Below the pieces are notes generated by a model, which made no database searches, was not told the origin of the DNA, and worked only from the letters and a program-made list of their open reading frames with translations. Source: JABSOG01 sp041583135 (GTDB lineage Bacteria; Pseudomonadota; Gammaproteobacteria; Enterobacterales; Alteromonadaceae). From it: a stretch of DNA of 23,578 nt. A program made the position numbers and the translations under genes. Location of the stretch: the NCBI GenBank assembly GCA_041583135.1, contig JBFHGJ010000092.1, positions 1 to 23,578 on the forward strand. Direction: 5' to 3'. Positions 15,652-22,223 of the stretch are shown in pieces; within the stretch, counting starts at the first letter, position 1, and the number at the start of each line of letters is the position of its first letter.

Positions 15652-16752
15652 TCAATTACTTTGAGTTATCTCACCATGTTTCACGTGAAACATATGGTGT
15701 TGTTTTATCGTTGGCGCCATAAAATCAGCTATATCTCTATTCAAGCTAGAGATAAAAAATTGTGTATCTTTAGCAGACATTAAGAATTCAAATATCTTTC
15801 TTAAATTGGCATCGTCTACTTCAGAGCCAATGTCATCAATGAGCATTATTGGTCTTGCCTTATGTTCACTGATGATGTCACTCTGCAATAGCTTGACCAC
15901 ATACAGCAGCATTTTGAGCTGACCACGAGAAAATACATCTTCGATGAGCCGTGAACCGGTCTTGATTTTGACATCTGACTTATGCGGTCCTACCGAGGTA
16001 TAACCAAATTTGACATCTTTATCGAAGGTATTTCTTAGCTGCTGGGCTAGGTCAATTTCTTGATTGTATCCAGCGGCCAACTCAAAAGACACATTTGCCT
16101 GAGTTAAGTAGCTCTCAATACTTAGGTTTATTTCCTCAAATTTTGAGTTAAACAAAGCTAAATATTCAGCCCTCGCTTGACTGATTATTTCTGCCATTCG
16201 GCAGAACTCACCATCCCAATACTCAAATTCCTCGTTATAGCGATTGGGACGTTTCTTCAATAACGCATTGCGATGACGATGGATCTTGCTGAAACGCAGC
16301 CAGTCTCCATGGAAGGATTGTTTCACGTGAAACAGTCCAAAGTCATAAAATTGACGACGCTCCTTTGGCCCCCCAAAAAACAACTTAAAGCTCTCTGGCG
16401 TGATCAGCTGCACCGGCAATACCTTTGCCAACTGCGACACCCTTTTCTCTACCTGTCCGGCGATCTTGATCTGAACATCGTTGTTTCTAAAGCGTCTTAA
16501 ACCGACCTTTACTTCGTCATCGTCTACCACAACATCGCCACCAAGCACAAAATGGTCTTGGTCAAATCTAATCACTTTGTTGTGATTAGAGGTATTAAAC
16601 GAACGGCCATGACTGAGATAATAAATCGCCTCCAGCAAGCTGGTCTTACCACTACCATTATCACCCACAATGAAATTGACGGGCTGTTCAAAGGTCAATT
16701 GCTGTTGTTGAAATATCCGAAAGTCGATGATCCGCAGTGCCGTCAGAGACAT
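15652..16752 (-). CDS. recF: Recombination and gap-repair protein RecF
   Basis: RecF is a 366-residue ABC/SMC-like ATPase that helps load RecA at single-strand gaps. Walker A is VGDNGSGKTSLLEAI near the N-terminus, the ABC-type signature region is FSRGQLKMLLYVVKLLQ, and Walker B is RPIMLIDDIGSEVD. The C-terminus fits the family pattern (MFHVKHGEITQSN). The gene starts 10 nt after dnaN and is probably translated from the same mRNA, although the ribosome-binding site is weak. The unusual point is that two perfect 16-bp parS sites are embedded in the coding sequence, both encoding FHVK, at 15677-15692 and 16319-16334. The length is slightly above E. coli RecF (357). Confidence 0.97.
   Translation of the reverse strand: MSLTALRIIDFRIFQQQQLTFEQPVNFIVGDNGSGKTSLLEAIYYLSHGRSFNTSNHNKVIRFDQDHFVLGGDVVVDDDEVKVGLRRFRNNDVQIKIAGQVEKRVSQLAKVLPVQLITPESFKLFFGGPKERRQFYDFGLFHVKQSFHGDWLRFSKIHRHRNALLKKRPNRYNEEFEYWDGEFCRMAEIISQARAEYLALFNSKFEEINLSIESYLTQANVSFELAAGYNQEIDLAQQLRNTFDKDVKFGYTSVGPHKSDVKIKTGSRLIEDVFSRGQLKMLLYVVKLLQSDIISEHKARPIMLIDDIGSEVDDANLRKIFEFLMSAKDTQFFISSLNRDIADFMAPTIKQHHMFHVKHGEITQSN
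15677..15692. promoter_or_regulatory. parS site (ParB binding), copy in the recF 3' end
   Basis: TGTTTCACGTGAAACA is a perfect match to the general bacterial parS palindrome, extended by one more pair (A...T) on each side. It lies in the last 15 codons of recF and encodes FHVK. ParB loads here as a CTP-dependent clamp to organise the origin region. Confidence 0.93.
16319..16334. promoter_or_regulatory. parS site (ParB binding), second copy in recF
   Basis: This is the same perfect 16-bp palindrome TGTTTCACGTGAAACA, 642 bp from the first copy and in the same reading frame, again encoding FHVK (GLFHVKQSFHG). Its neighbouring bases differ from those of the first copy, so it is not part of a longer duplication. 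Confidence 0.93.
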
Positions 16753-16762
16753 AAATTACCGA

Positions 16763-17866
16763 TTAAAGTCGCATCGGCATGACCACATAGGTCAGGTCGG
16801 TACGGCCCACCGCTTCGATCAACGCGCTACTGGTGGAATCAATAAAGGTAAATTGAACTTCTTCGCACTTCAAGTTGTTCAACACATCTAAGATGTAACT
16901 GACATTAAAACCGAGCTCCAACTCATCCCCTTGGTATTGAACGGCGACTTCTTCCTCAGCCTGCTCTTGTTCGGGATTGTTGGCAGAAATATGCATCTCG
17001 TCTACTGAAAGCTTTAAGCGCACACCACGGAAGCGCTCGTTAGATAAAATCGACACCCTAACAAACGCATCTTTCAACACATCGCGACGAGCAACCACAA
17101 TTTTATCACCATTACGCGGCATAACCCGGCGATAATCAGGAAAACGACCATCAACCAACTTACTGGTAAAGTTAAAGTCGTTATCACAAATACGGATATG
17201 ATTGGCACCGATACTGACCGACAACAGTTCATCGCCATCACTGAGCAAACGCAGTATCTCCATGATACCTTTGCGTGGAATAATGATGTTGACGTGCTCG
17301 GCTGGAGAAAAATCGATATTCAATGAACTCAGCGCCAAGCGGTGGCCATCGGTAGATACAGTGCGAACGATATTGTTTTCAACCTCAAGCGACATACCGT
17401 TCAAGTAATAGCGTACATCTTGGTTGGCCATGGCAAAATGGGTGTTTTCAATCAGCCCTCTAAACTGACTTTTGGTCAATTCGAAGGTGATGTCACTTTC
17501 CCAACTATCCAAATTAGGATAATCCTCAGCGCTCAGGGTCGATAGGCTAAAACGGCTTTTACCGGCTTTGATGATCAAGGTATCCCCTTCCAAGGAGATA
17601 TTCAGTTGTACGCCATCTGGCAAGCTCTTACAAATGTCGAGCAACTTTTTTGCCGGCACTGTGGTACTGAAATTCAAATTACCGTCGGCCAACGGCACGG
17701 TTGAAACCAGTTCGACTTCCAAGTCGGTACCGGTCAACGATAACACCCCTTGTTGGGCTACAATTAAAACATTAGAGAGAATTGGCAAGGTATGCTTGCG
17801 TTCGATGGCGCCGGATACCAGTACCAAAGGTTTGAGCAGGTCATCTCTATTGATGGAAAATTTCAT
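16763..17866 (-). CDS. dnaN: DNA polymerase III beta subunit (sliding clamp)
   Basis: DnaN is the ring-shaped processivity clamp of DNA polymerase III and the docking platform for polymerases, MutS, ligase and Hda. The 367-residue protein (E. coli 366) starts MKFSINRDDLLKPLVLVSGA and ends TYVVMPMRL, both typical. The three clamp domains are full length, with internal hallmarks KLLDICKSLPDG, TDGHRLALS and RNGDKIVVARRDVLK. ATG 17866 follows dnaA by 114 bp; recF begins 10 nt downstream. It is co-transcribed with dnaA and recF, possibly with extra promoters inside dnaA. Confidence 0.99.
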   Translation of the reverse strand: MKFSINRDDLLKPLVLVSGAIERKHTLPILSNVLIVAQQGVLSLTGTDLEVELVSTVPLADGNLNFSTTVPAKKLLDICKSLPDGVQLNISLEGDTLIIKAGKSRFSLSTLSAEDYPNLDSWESDITFELTKSQFRGLIENTHFAMANQDVRYYLNGMSLEVENNIVRTVSTDGHRLALSSLNIDFSPAEHVNIIIPRKGIMEILRLLSDGDELLSVSIGANHIRICDNDFNFTSKLVDGRFPDYRRVMPRNGDKIVVARRDVLKDAFVRVSILSNERFRGVRLKLSVDEMHISANNPEQEQAEEEVAVQYQGDELELGFNVSYILDVLNNLKCEEVQFTFIDSTSSALIEAVGRTDLTYVVMPMRL

Positions 17867-17980
17867 TGCTTAGCCTGTGCTATCGTTTGTTGTTTTATAA
17901 AAGAAGTGGTAACGCGACGGCCATATTCTCGGCAATCCCGACCAAATATACTCTTAACCCCTTATTTTCTTGGATTTGGA

Positions 17981-19360
17981 CTAAGAAGACAAGGTCCTGA
18001 TTAAATTTTGATAATCTTCTTTTATGTCGTGAGATTCTTCTTTGAGCGCTTGGATTTTTCTGCACGCGTGCAATACCGTCGTATGGTCTTTACCACCAAA
18101 GGCATTACCGATTTCAGGCAGGGAATGATTGGTCAGTTCCTTCGCCAAGGCCATGGCCATTTGTCTTGGTCTGGCGACCGAGCGACTACGGCGTTTAGAA
18201 AGAATATCCGATACCTTAATTTTGTAATACTCGGCGACCGTTTTTTGAATATTTTCTACGGTAACTAACTTATCGTGCAGCGCCAACAAATCGCGCAGCG
18301 CCTCTTTAACAAAATCGATGGTGATAGGCCGACCGGTAAAATTGGCATTGGCAATGACTCGGTTAAGCGCCCCTTCCAACTCACGCACATTTGAACGCAA
18401 ACGCTTGGCAATGAAAAACGCCACTTCTTCGGGCATCTTCACTTTGCTCTCTTGCGCCTTTTGCATCAAAATCGCAACACGAGTTTCAAGCTCTGGTGGC
18501 TCGATGGTAATGGTCAAACCCCAACCGAAACGACTTTTGAGGCGGTCTTCAACCCCATCGATTTCTTTCGGGTATCTGTCCGAGGTTAAAATAACCTGAC
18601 GGTTACCTTCAAGCAGTGCGTTAAAGGTATGAAAAAATTCTTCTTGCGACCGTTCTTTTTTGGCAAAAAATTGAATGTCATCGATAAGTAGCGCATCAAC
18701 CGAGCGATAGAACTGTTTAAATTGGTCGATTTTGTTGTTTTGCAGCGCCTTAACCATATCTTGCACAAAACGTTCAGAGTGCATATAAATGACTTTAGCT
18801 TCAGGGTTCTTACTTAAGATCCCGTTGCCGACGGCGTGCAATAAGTGAGTTTTACCAAGGCCTGTGCCCCCATATATAAAGAGGGGATTATAAGCACCAC
18901 CTGGATTGTCACCAACCTGACTTGCCGCCGCCGCTGCCAACTGATTGGAATTACCCTTAACAAAATTGGCAAAAGTATAGTTGGTACGAAGATTGGATTT
19001 ATGGGTCGGTAACGCTGCGCCGTTTGGCTTTTCTGTATTGGAGACTCTTTCTTGCGCCGGTTCGGCAACGGTTTCGCTGCTGCCGTTCACTTTTTTGCTG
19101 GTCCCACTCACACTAGGGCGATTACCCACATCAAAACGCAGCTTAGGGGCATCTTCGCCACATAAACGGTTTAAGATCTCGTTGATCTTATGAATATACT
19201 TCTCGCGTACCCAGTCCAATACAAAACGATTGGGGGCAAACAAGGTTAATGTGTCGTCAGTGCAATCGATTTGCAGTGGTCGAATCCACATACTGAATTG
19301 CTGAGATGGCAGTTCGTCCTTCAACAATTGAAGACAACTATTCCAAACACCCTGATACAC
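17981..19360 (-). CDS. dnaA: Chromosomal replication initiator protein DnaA
   Basis: DnaA is the AAA+ ATPase that binds DnaA boxes and opens oriC. Domain I (VWNSCLQLLKDELPSQQF, SMWIRPLQ) and a variable linker are followed by the AAA+ core, with Walker A YGGTGLGKTHLLHAVGN at about 163-178 and Walker B LLIDDIQFFAKKE. The C-terminal domain IV has the DNA-binding signature GGKDHTTVLHACRKI. I chose GTG 19360, giving 459 residues, because CGGAGAG lies about 8 nt upstream and this start leaves the family's short N-terminus (YQGVWNSC). The longer frame from TTG 19393 would add 11 residues with no ribosome-binding site. It heads the dnaA-dnaN-recF-gyrB cluster, and its upstream region holds a dense GATC cluster. 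Confidence 0.98.
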   Translation of the reverse strand: MYQGVWNSCLQLLKDELPSQQFSMWIRPLQIDCTDDTLTLFAPNRFVLDWVREKYIHKINEILNRLCGEDAPKLRFDVGNRPSVSGTSKKVNGSSETVAEPAQERVSNTEKPNGAALPTHKSNLRTNYTFANFVKGNSNQLAAAAASQVGDNPGGAYNPLFIYGGTGLGKTHLLHAVGNGILSKNPEAKVIYMHSERFVQDMVKALQNNKIDQFKQFYRSVDALLIDDIQFFAKKERSQEEFFHTFNALLEGNRQVILTSDRYPKEIDGVEDRLKSRFGWGLTITIEPPELETRVAILMQKAQESKVKMPEEVAFFIAKRLRSNVRELEGALNRVIANANFTGRPITIDFVKEALRDLLALHDKLVTVENIQKTVAEYYKIKVSDILSKRRSRSVARPRQMAMALAKELTNHSLPEIGNAFGGKDHTTVLHACRKIQALKEESHDIKEDYQNLIRTLSS

Positions 19361-19384
19361 CTGGTAACTCTCCGGCAGACTAAG

Positions 19385-19404
19385 AATCCCCAAAAATTGG
19401 GATT
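19385..19404 (-). other. Small hairpin in the dnaA 5' leader
   Basis: In the dnaA mRNA sense the sequence AATCCCAATTTTTGGGGATT folds back on itself, with a 6-bp AT/GC stem, one bulge and two more A-T pairs. It lies about 25-45 nt before the GTG start. It might affect dnaA translation or mRNA stability, but the stem is short. Confidence 0.3.
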
Positions 19405-19565
19405 ATGATGAATAAAGTTCAAGACCGGAAATTTTACTACAGATAGCGATGTAGACCCACTTAAATTTCACTTTCCAACGATATTATTTTCTCCCCTTCG
19501 CCAAATCCCGGCTAGCGCGCTGTATTCATTGTGATTTTTATCTTTTGCAGGCGAATCTCCACAAT

Positions 19566-19694
19566 GATCTCAATAATAAATGCGCCGAAGATCCAATCGA
19601 TCGCCCTACCCTTAGCATGAATTGATCTTTTTAGAGATCAATTTAGATCAACTCGGATCCGCCGACATTAACGTGCAAAACGATCAATAGGATC
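19566..19694. promoter_or_regulatory. GATC (Dam/SeqA) cluster upstream of dnaA and rpmH
   Basis: The dnaA-rpmH gap (19394-19829) holds nine GATC sites, starting at 19566, 19590, 19599, 19624, 19636, 19646, 19656, 19682 and 19691. About one per 256 bp is expected by chance. Three are exactly 10 bp apart, the same face of the helix, as SeqA prefers. Two 13-mers, GATCTTTTTAGAG (19624) and GATCTTTATTAAA (19691), resemble the E. coli oriC 13-mer type. No perfect DnaA box is present; the nearest matches are ATCTCCACA (19554-19562, two mismatches) and the reverse of TTTTGCACG (19672-19680, one mismatch). In E. coli the dnaA promoter has a similar GATC cluster that is sequestered after initiation. 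I read this as that kind of regulatory region, less surely as an origin. Confidence 0.7.
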
Positions 19695-19734
19695 TTTATT
19701 AAACAAAAGGTTAAATTTATTCTCTATATTGCCA

Positions 19735-19763
19735 TTGACAAGGGAGGTGAATATGAATAAAAT
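19735..19763 (+). promoter_or_regulatory. Probable sigma-70 promoter of rpmH-rnpA
   Basis: TTGACA (19735-19740, consensus -35) and TAAAAT (19758-19763, five of six -10 bases) are separated by the ideal 17 bp. Transcription would begin near 19770, leaving a leader of about 60 nt before rpmH. The -10 box lies inside the leader ORF described separately, so the two readings compete. Confidence 0.65.
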
Positions 19764-19833
19764 TCCGCCTCTTTTTAAACCTAGGTTCCAGTTACAAGCC
19801 GGAATCGCCAGCAATATGATGGGATTGTCATGA
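19753..19833 (+). CDS. Possible 26-codon leader ORF overlapping rpmH
   Basis: ATG 19753 is preceded by AGGGAGGTGA, one of the strongest ribosome-binding sites in the window, with about 4 nt spacing. The ORF encodes 26 residues, starting MNKIPPLFKPRF and ending SNMMGLS. Its TGA overlaps the rpmH ATG by 4 nt (ATGA), the arrangement of translationally coupled genes. rpmH itself has only a modest GGGA site. Against it, a near-consensus promoter has its -10 box inside codons 2-4, so the main transcript would lack this start. It could be expressed only from a promoter further upstream. I do not recognise the peptide. Confidence 0.35.
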   Translation: MNKIPPLFKPRFQLQAGIASNMMGLS

Positions 19834-19964
19834 AAAGAACTTTTCAACCTAGCAACCTCAAACGTAAGCGCGTTCACGGCTTCCGTGCTCGCATGGCTAC
19901 CGCGAACGGTCGCAAAGTCTTGGCACGTCGTCGTGCTAAAGGTCGTGCACGTTTGAGCGCGTAA
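19830..19964 (+). CDS. rpmH: 50S ribosomal protein L34
   Basis: This is the 44-residue basic L34 protein of the large ribosomal subunit. The sequence is the canonical one: MKRTFQPSNLKRKRVHGFRA at the start and GRKVLARRRAKGRARLSA at the end. It is rich in Arg and Lys, which bind 23S rRNA. The gene is transcribed away from dnaA and lies 22 nt upstream of rnpA, the standard bacterial pairing. A near-consensus promoter lies 67-95 bp upstream, and a 26-codon leader ORF overlaps its start by 4 nt. Confidence 0.98.
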   Translation: MKRTFQPSNLKRKRVHGFRARMATANGRKVLARRRAKGRARLSA

Positions 19965-19986
19965 TTCATTCACGACTATTTGTTCA

Positions 19987-20346
19987 GTGTCTGAATTCAA
20001 CTTTCCGAGGGAGTTACGTCTGTTAACTCCTTCAGAATTTACCCCCGTATTTAATAATCCTGTAGTAGCAACCTCCCCTGCTTTTACTATTTTGGCCAAA
20101 CCCACGACTTTGGATACTCCACGGTTGGGATTAACGATTGCCAAAAAGCGAGTCAAAAAAGCCAATCAACGTAATCGTTTAAAGCGCATTATTCGTGAAA
20201 GCTTTCGCCACCAACAGCATCAATTGCCCCATGTGGATATGGTCGTGATGGCAAAAAGCGGCGCCGATAAGCTCGACAACACAGAGTTGTTTAAACATTT
20301 GGAAAAGCTATGGCGCAAGATCAATCAACGCTGCAACGCGCGCTAA
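19987..20346 (+). CDS. rnpA: Ribonuclease P protein component
   Basis: RnpA is the protein subunit of RNase P, which cleaves the 5' leaders of pre-tRNAs with the RnpB RNA. The 119-residue protein shows FPRELRLLTPSEFTPVF at the N-terminus, LGLTIAKKRVKKANQRN with the RNR-type RNA-binding signature in the middle (ANQRNRLKRIIRESFR), and the usual C-terminal helix. I chose GTG 19987 because the family has about eight residues before RELRLL; the ribosome-binding site is weak. Its 3' end overlaps yidD by 37 nt. Confidence 0.97.
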   Translation: MSEFNFPRELRLLTPSEFTPVFNNPVVATSPAFTILAKPTTLDTPRLGLTIAKKRVKKANQRNRLKRIIRESFRHQQHQLPHVDMVVMAKSGADKLDNTELFKHLEKLWRKINQRCNAR

Positions 20347-20561
20347 TCGCACTGGTTAAATTTTACCAAGTTGCCATCAGCTCATTGATACCACCGCGCT
20401 GTCGATTCCATCCGACTTGCTCAAATTACGCTGTAGAAGCAATAAAATGCCACGGATCGCTAAAAGGGAGTTGGTTAACGGCCAAACGTCTATTAAAATG
20501 TCACCCATTTTGTGCAGGGGGTTATGACCCTGTGCCTCCAAAAACCAGTAACGAGAATTAA
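20310..20561 (+). CDS. yidD: Membrane protein insertion efficiency factor YidD
   Basis: This is the 83-residue YidD family protein, a small inner-membrane-associated factor that helps YidC-dependent insertion. It has the hallmark cysteines and motifs: VKFYQVAISSLIPPRCRFHP, TCSNYAVEAI, GSWLTAKRLLKCHPFCAGGY and DPVPP. The N-terminal part forms an amphipathic helix. ATG 20310 lies inside the end of rnpA, a 37-nt overlap in another frame, as is common for this gene pair. yidC begins 6 nt after its stop. Confidence 0.96.
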   Translation: MAQDQSTLQRALIALVKFYQVAISSLIPPRCRFHPTCSNYAVEAIKCHGSLKGSWLTAKRLLKCHPFCAGGYDPVPPKTSNEN

Positions 20562-20567
20562 CCTGTT

Positions 20568-22220
20568 ATGGAATCGCAACGTTCGTTTGTATTGATCGCA
20601 CTTATATTTGTCAGTTACTTGCTCTATAGCCAGTGGCAAAAAGATTATGGCCCAGAGCCTGTTGCTCCGACGCAACAAACTCAGGACCTTAACAGCACAA
20701 CGCCAGCCACAGGCCCGGCATCGGATATTCCCGAAGTCGGCCAGTCGCAAGCACAAGCAACCGAGGCCGACCAAGCCTTGCGCTATGTTACGGTAAAAAC
20801 CGATGTGCTCGACCTAGTCATTGATACCAAAGGTGGTGTTGTTGTCAAAGGCGACCTGTTGCAATTCCCAATTGAGCAGCATCAGCCGGAGCCGGTTCAC
20901 CTGTTGTCGCAAGCACATACCGCCAATAGTGGTCTGCTGGGCTTAACTGACGATAACGGTAAACGCATCAGTACGTTCCAATACGTTGCCAGTCAAAATG
21001 AATACCTCTTGCCACAAGGCGCCGACACCCTTGAAGTACCGCTGACTTGGCAAAATGCACAAGGTATCAGCGTCACCAAAACCTTTGTCCTCAAAGCAAG
21101 CGAATACGATATCACCGTTCAATACACAGTAACCAACGGTAGTAGTTCGACTCAGCCGGTACAGCAGTTTGGTGAACTTAAGAAGCTGATTAAAGCCCCT
21201 GAAAGCTCAATGATGATGACCGCGTATAACGCCGCCACCTACTCCACCTCAGATGAGCGCTACGAAAAATACGATTTTGACGATATGCTCGATAAAGACC
21301 TGCTCAGAAGCACCCCTGGTGGCTGGGTAGCGATGCAGCAGCATTACTTCGTTGCCGCTTGGGTCCCACAGGCCGACCAGCTCAACAAAATTTACTCACG
21401 AGTTGCCGCCGATAGCAGTGCCGTGATTGGCTTTAGAGGTCCGGTACTTAACGTCGAACCCGGTCAGAGCCAAACCTTTAATGCAACACTATACGCAGGT
21501 CCAAAAGTACAAGGCAAACTGGAAGAGTTGTCTGACACCTTGCGCTTGACGGTCGATTACGGCCCGTTATGGTTTATCAGCCAGTTCTTGTTCTGGTTGT
21601 TGATAAAACTGCAAGGCTTGGTCACCAACTGGGGTGTTGCCATCATTTTAATCACCGTCATTGTTAAGTTTGCACTTTATCCTTTAACCAAGAAACAAAC
21701 CATTTCAATGGCGAAAATGCGTAACTTACAGCCTAAGTTGCAGGCATTGAAAGAGAAGTTCGGCGACGACCGTCAAAAGATGGGACCTGCCATGATGGAG
21801 CTTTACCGCAAAGAAAAAGTTAACCCTATGGGTGGCTGTTTGCCGTTATTGCTGCAAATGCCTATCTTCTTAGCGCTATACTGGATGTTGATGGAAAGCG
21901 TTGAATTGCGTCATTCTAGCTTTATTTTCTGGATCACCGACCTTTCAACCAAAGACCCCTACTTTGTATTACCGGCATTGTATGGCGCCAGCATGTTCTT
22001 GATGCAGAAGATCACCCCAACACCAGTAACCGACCCAATGCAACAAAAAATGATGACTTGGATGCCGGTTGTCTTCTCATTGTTGTTCGTGATCTTCCCA
22101 TCTGGTTTGGTACTTTACTGGTTGGTGAACAACCTGATCTCAATCGGGCAAACCCTCTATATCTATCGCCAAATAGATAAAAAAGGACTCGCCGAGCCAG
22201 CGGCCAAGGCGGCTAAATAA
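20568..22220 (+). CDS. yidC: Membrane protein insertase YidC
   Basis: YidC (550 residues) inserts and folds inner-membrane proteins, alone or with SecYEG. It has an N-terminal TM segment (SFVLIALIFVSYLLYSQW), a low-complexity Gln/Ala/Thr linker and a large periplasmic beta-sandwich domain (about 70-335) as in Gram-negative YidC. The five-TM insertase core follows: LWFISQFLFWLLIKLQGLV, the coiled cytoplasmic hairpin (ISMAKMRNLQPKLQALKEKF), NPMGGCLPLLLQMPIFLALY, and the C-terminal helices (FPSGLVLYWLVNNLISIGQT). The length matches E. coli (548). It lies between yidD and mnmE in the standard order. Confidence 0.98.
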   Translation: MESQRSFVLIALIFVSYLLYSQWQKDYGPEPVAPTQQTQDLNSTTPATGPASDIPEVGQSQAQATEADQALRYVTVKTDVLDLVIDTKGGVVVKGDLLQFPIEQHQPEPVHLLSQAHTANSGLLGLTDDNGKRISTFQYVASQNEYLLPQGADTLEVPLTWQNAQGISVTKTFVLKASEYDITVQYTVTNGSSSTQPVQQFGELKKLIKAPESSMMMTAYNAATYSTSDERYEKYDFDDMLDKDLLRSTPGGWVAMQQHYFVAAWVPQADQLNKIYSRVAADSSAVIGFRGPVLNVEPGQSQTFNATLYAGPKVQGKLEELSDTLRLTVDYGPLWFISQFLFWLLIKLQGLVTNWGVAIILITVIVKFALYPLTKKQTISMAKMRNLQPKLQALKEKFGDDRQKMGPAMMELYRKEKVNPMGGCLPLLLQMPIFLALYWMLMESVELRHSSFIFWITDLSTKDPYFVLPALYGASMFLMQKITPTPVTDPMQQKMMTWMPVVFSLLFVIFPSGLVLYWLVNNLISIGQTLYIYRQIDKKGLAEPAAKAAK

Positions 22221-22223
22221 GCC

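Noticed and set aside
19394..19829. The dnaA-rpmH gap as a certain chromosomal origin
   Set aside because: No perfect DnaA box (TTATNCACA type) was found on either strand; only one- and two-mismatch matches exist. I kept it as a regulatory region and possible former origin.
19668..20165. A 165-codon open frame on the minus strand across rpmH and the rnpA 5' half
   Set aside because: It is antisense to two certain genes, has no ribosome-binding site, and its translation looks like a by-product of their codon use.
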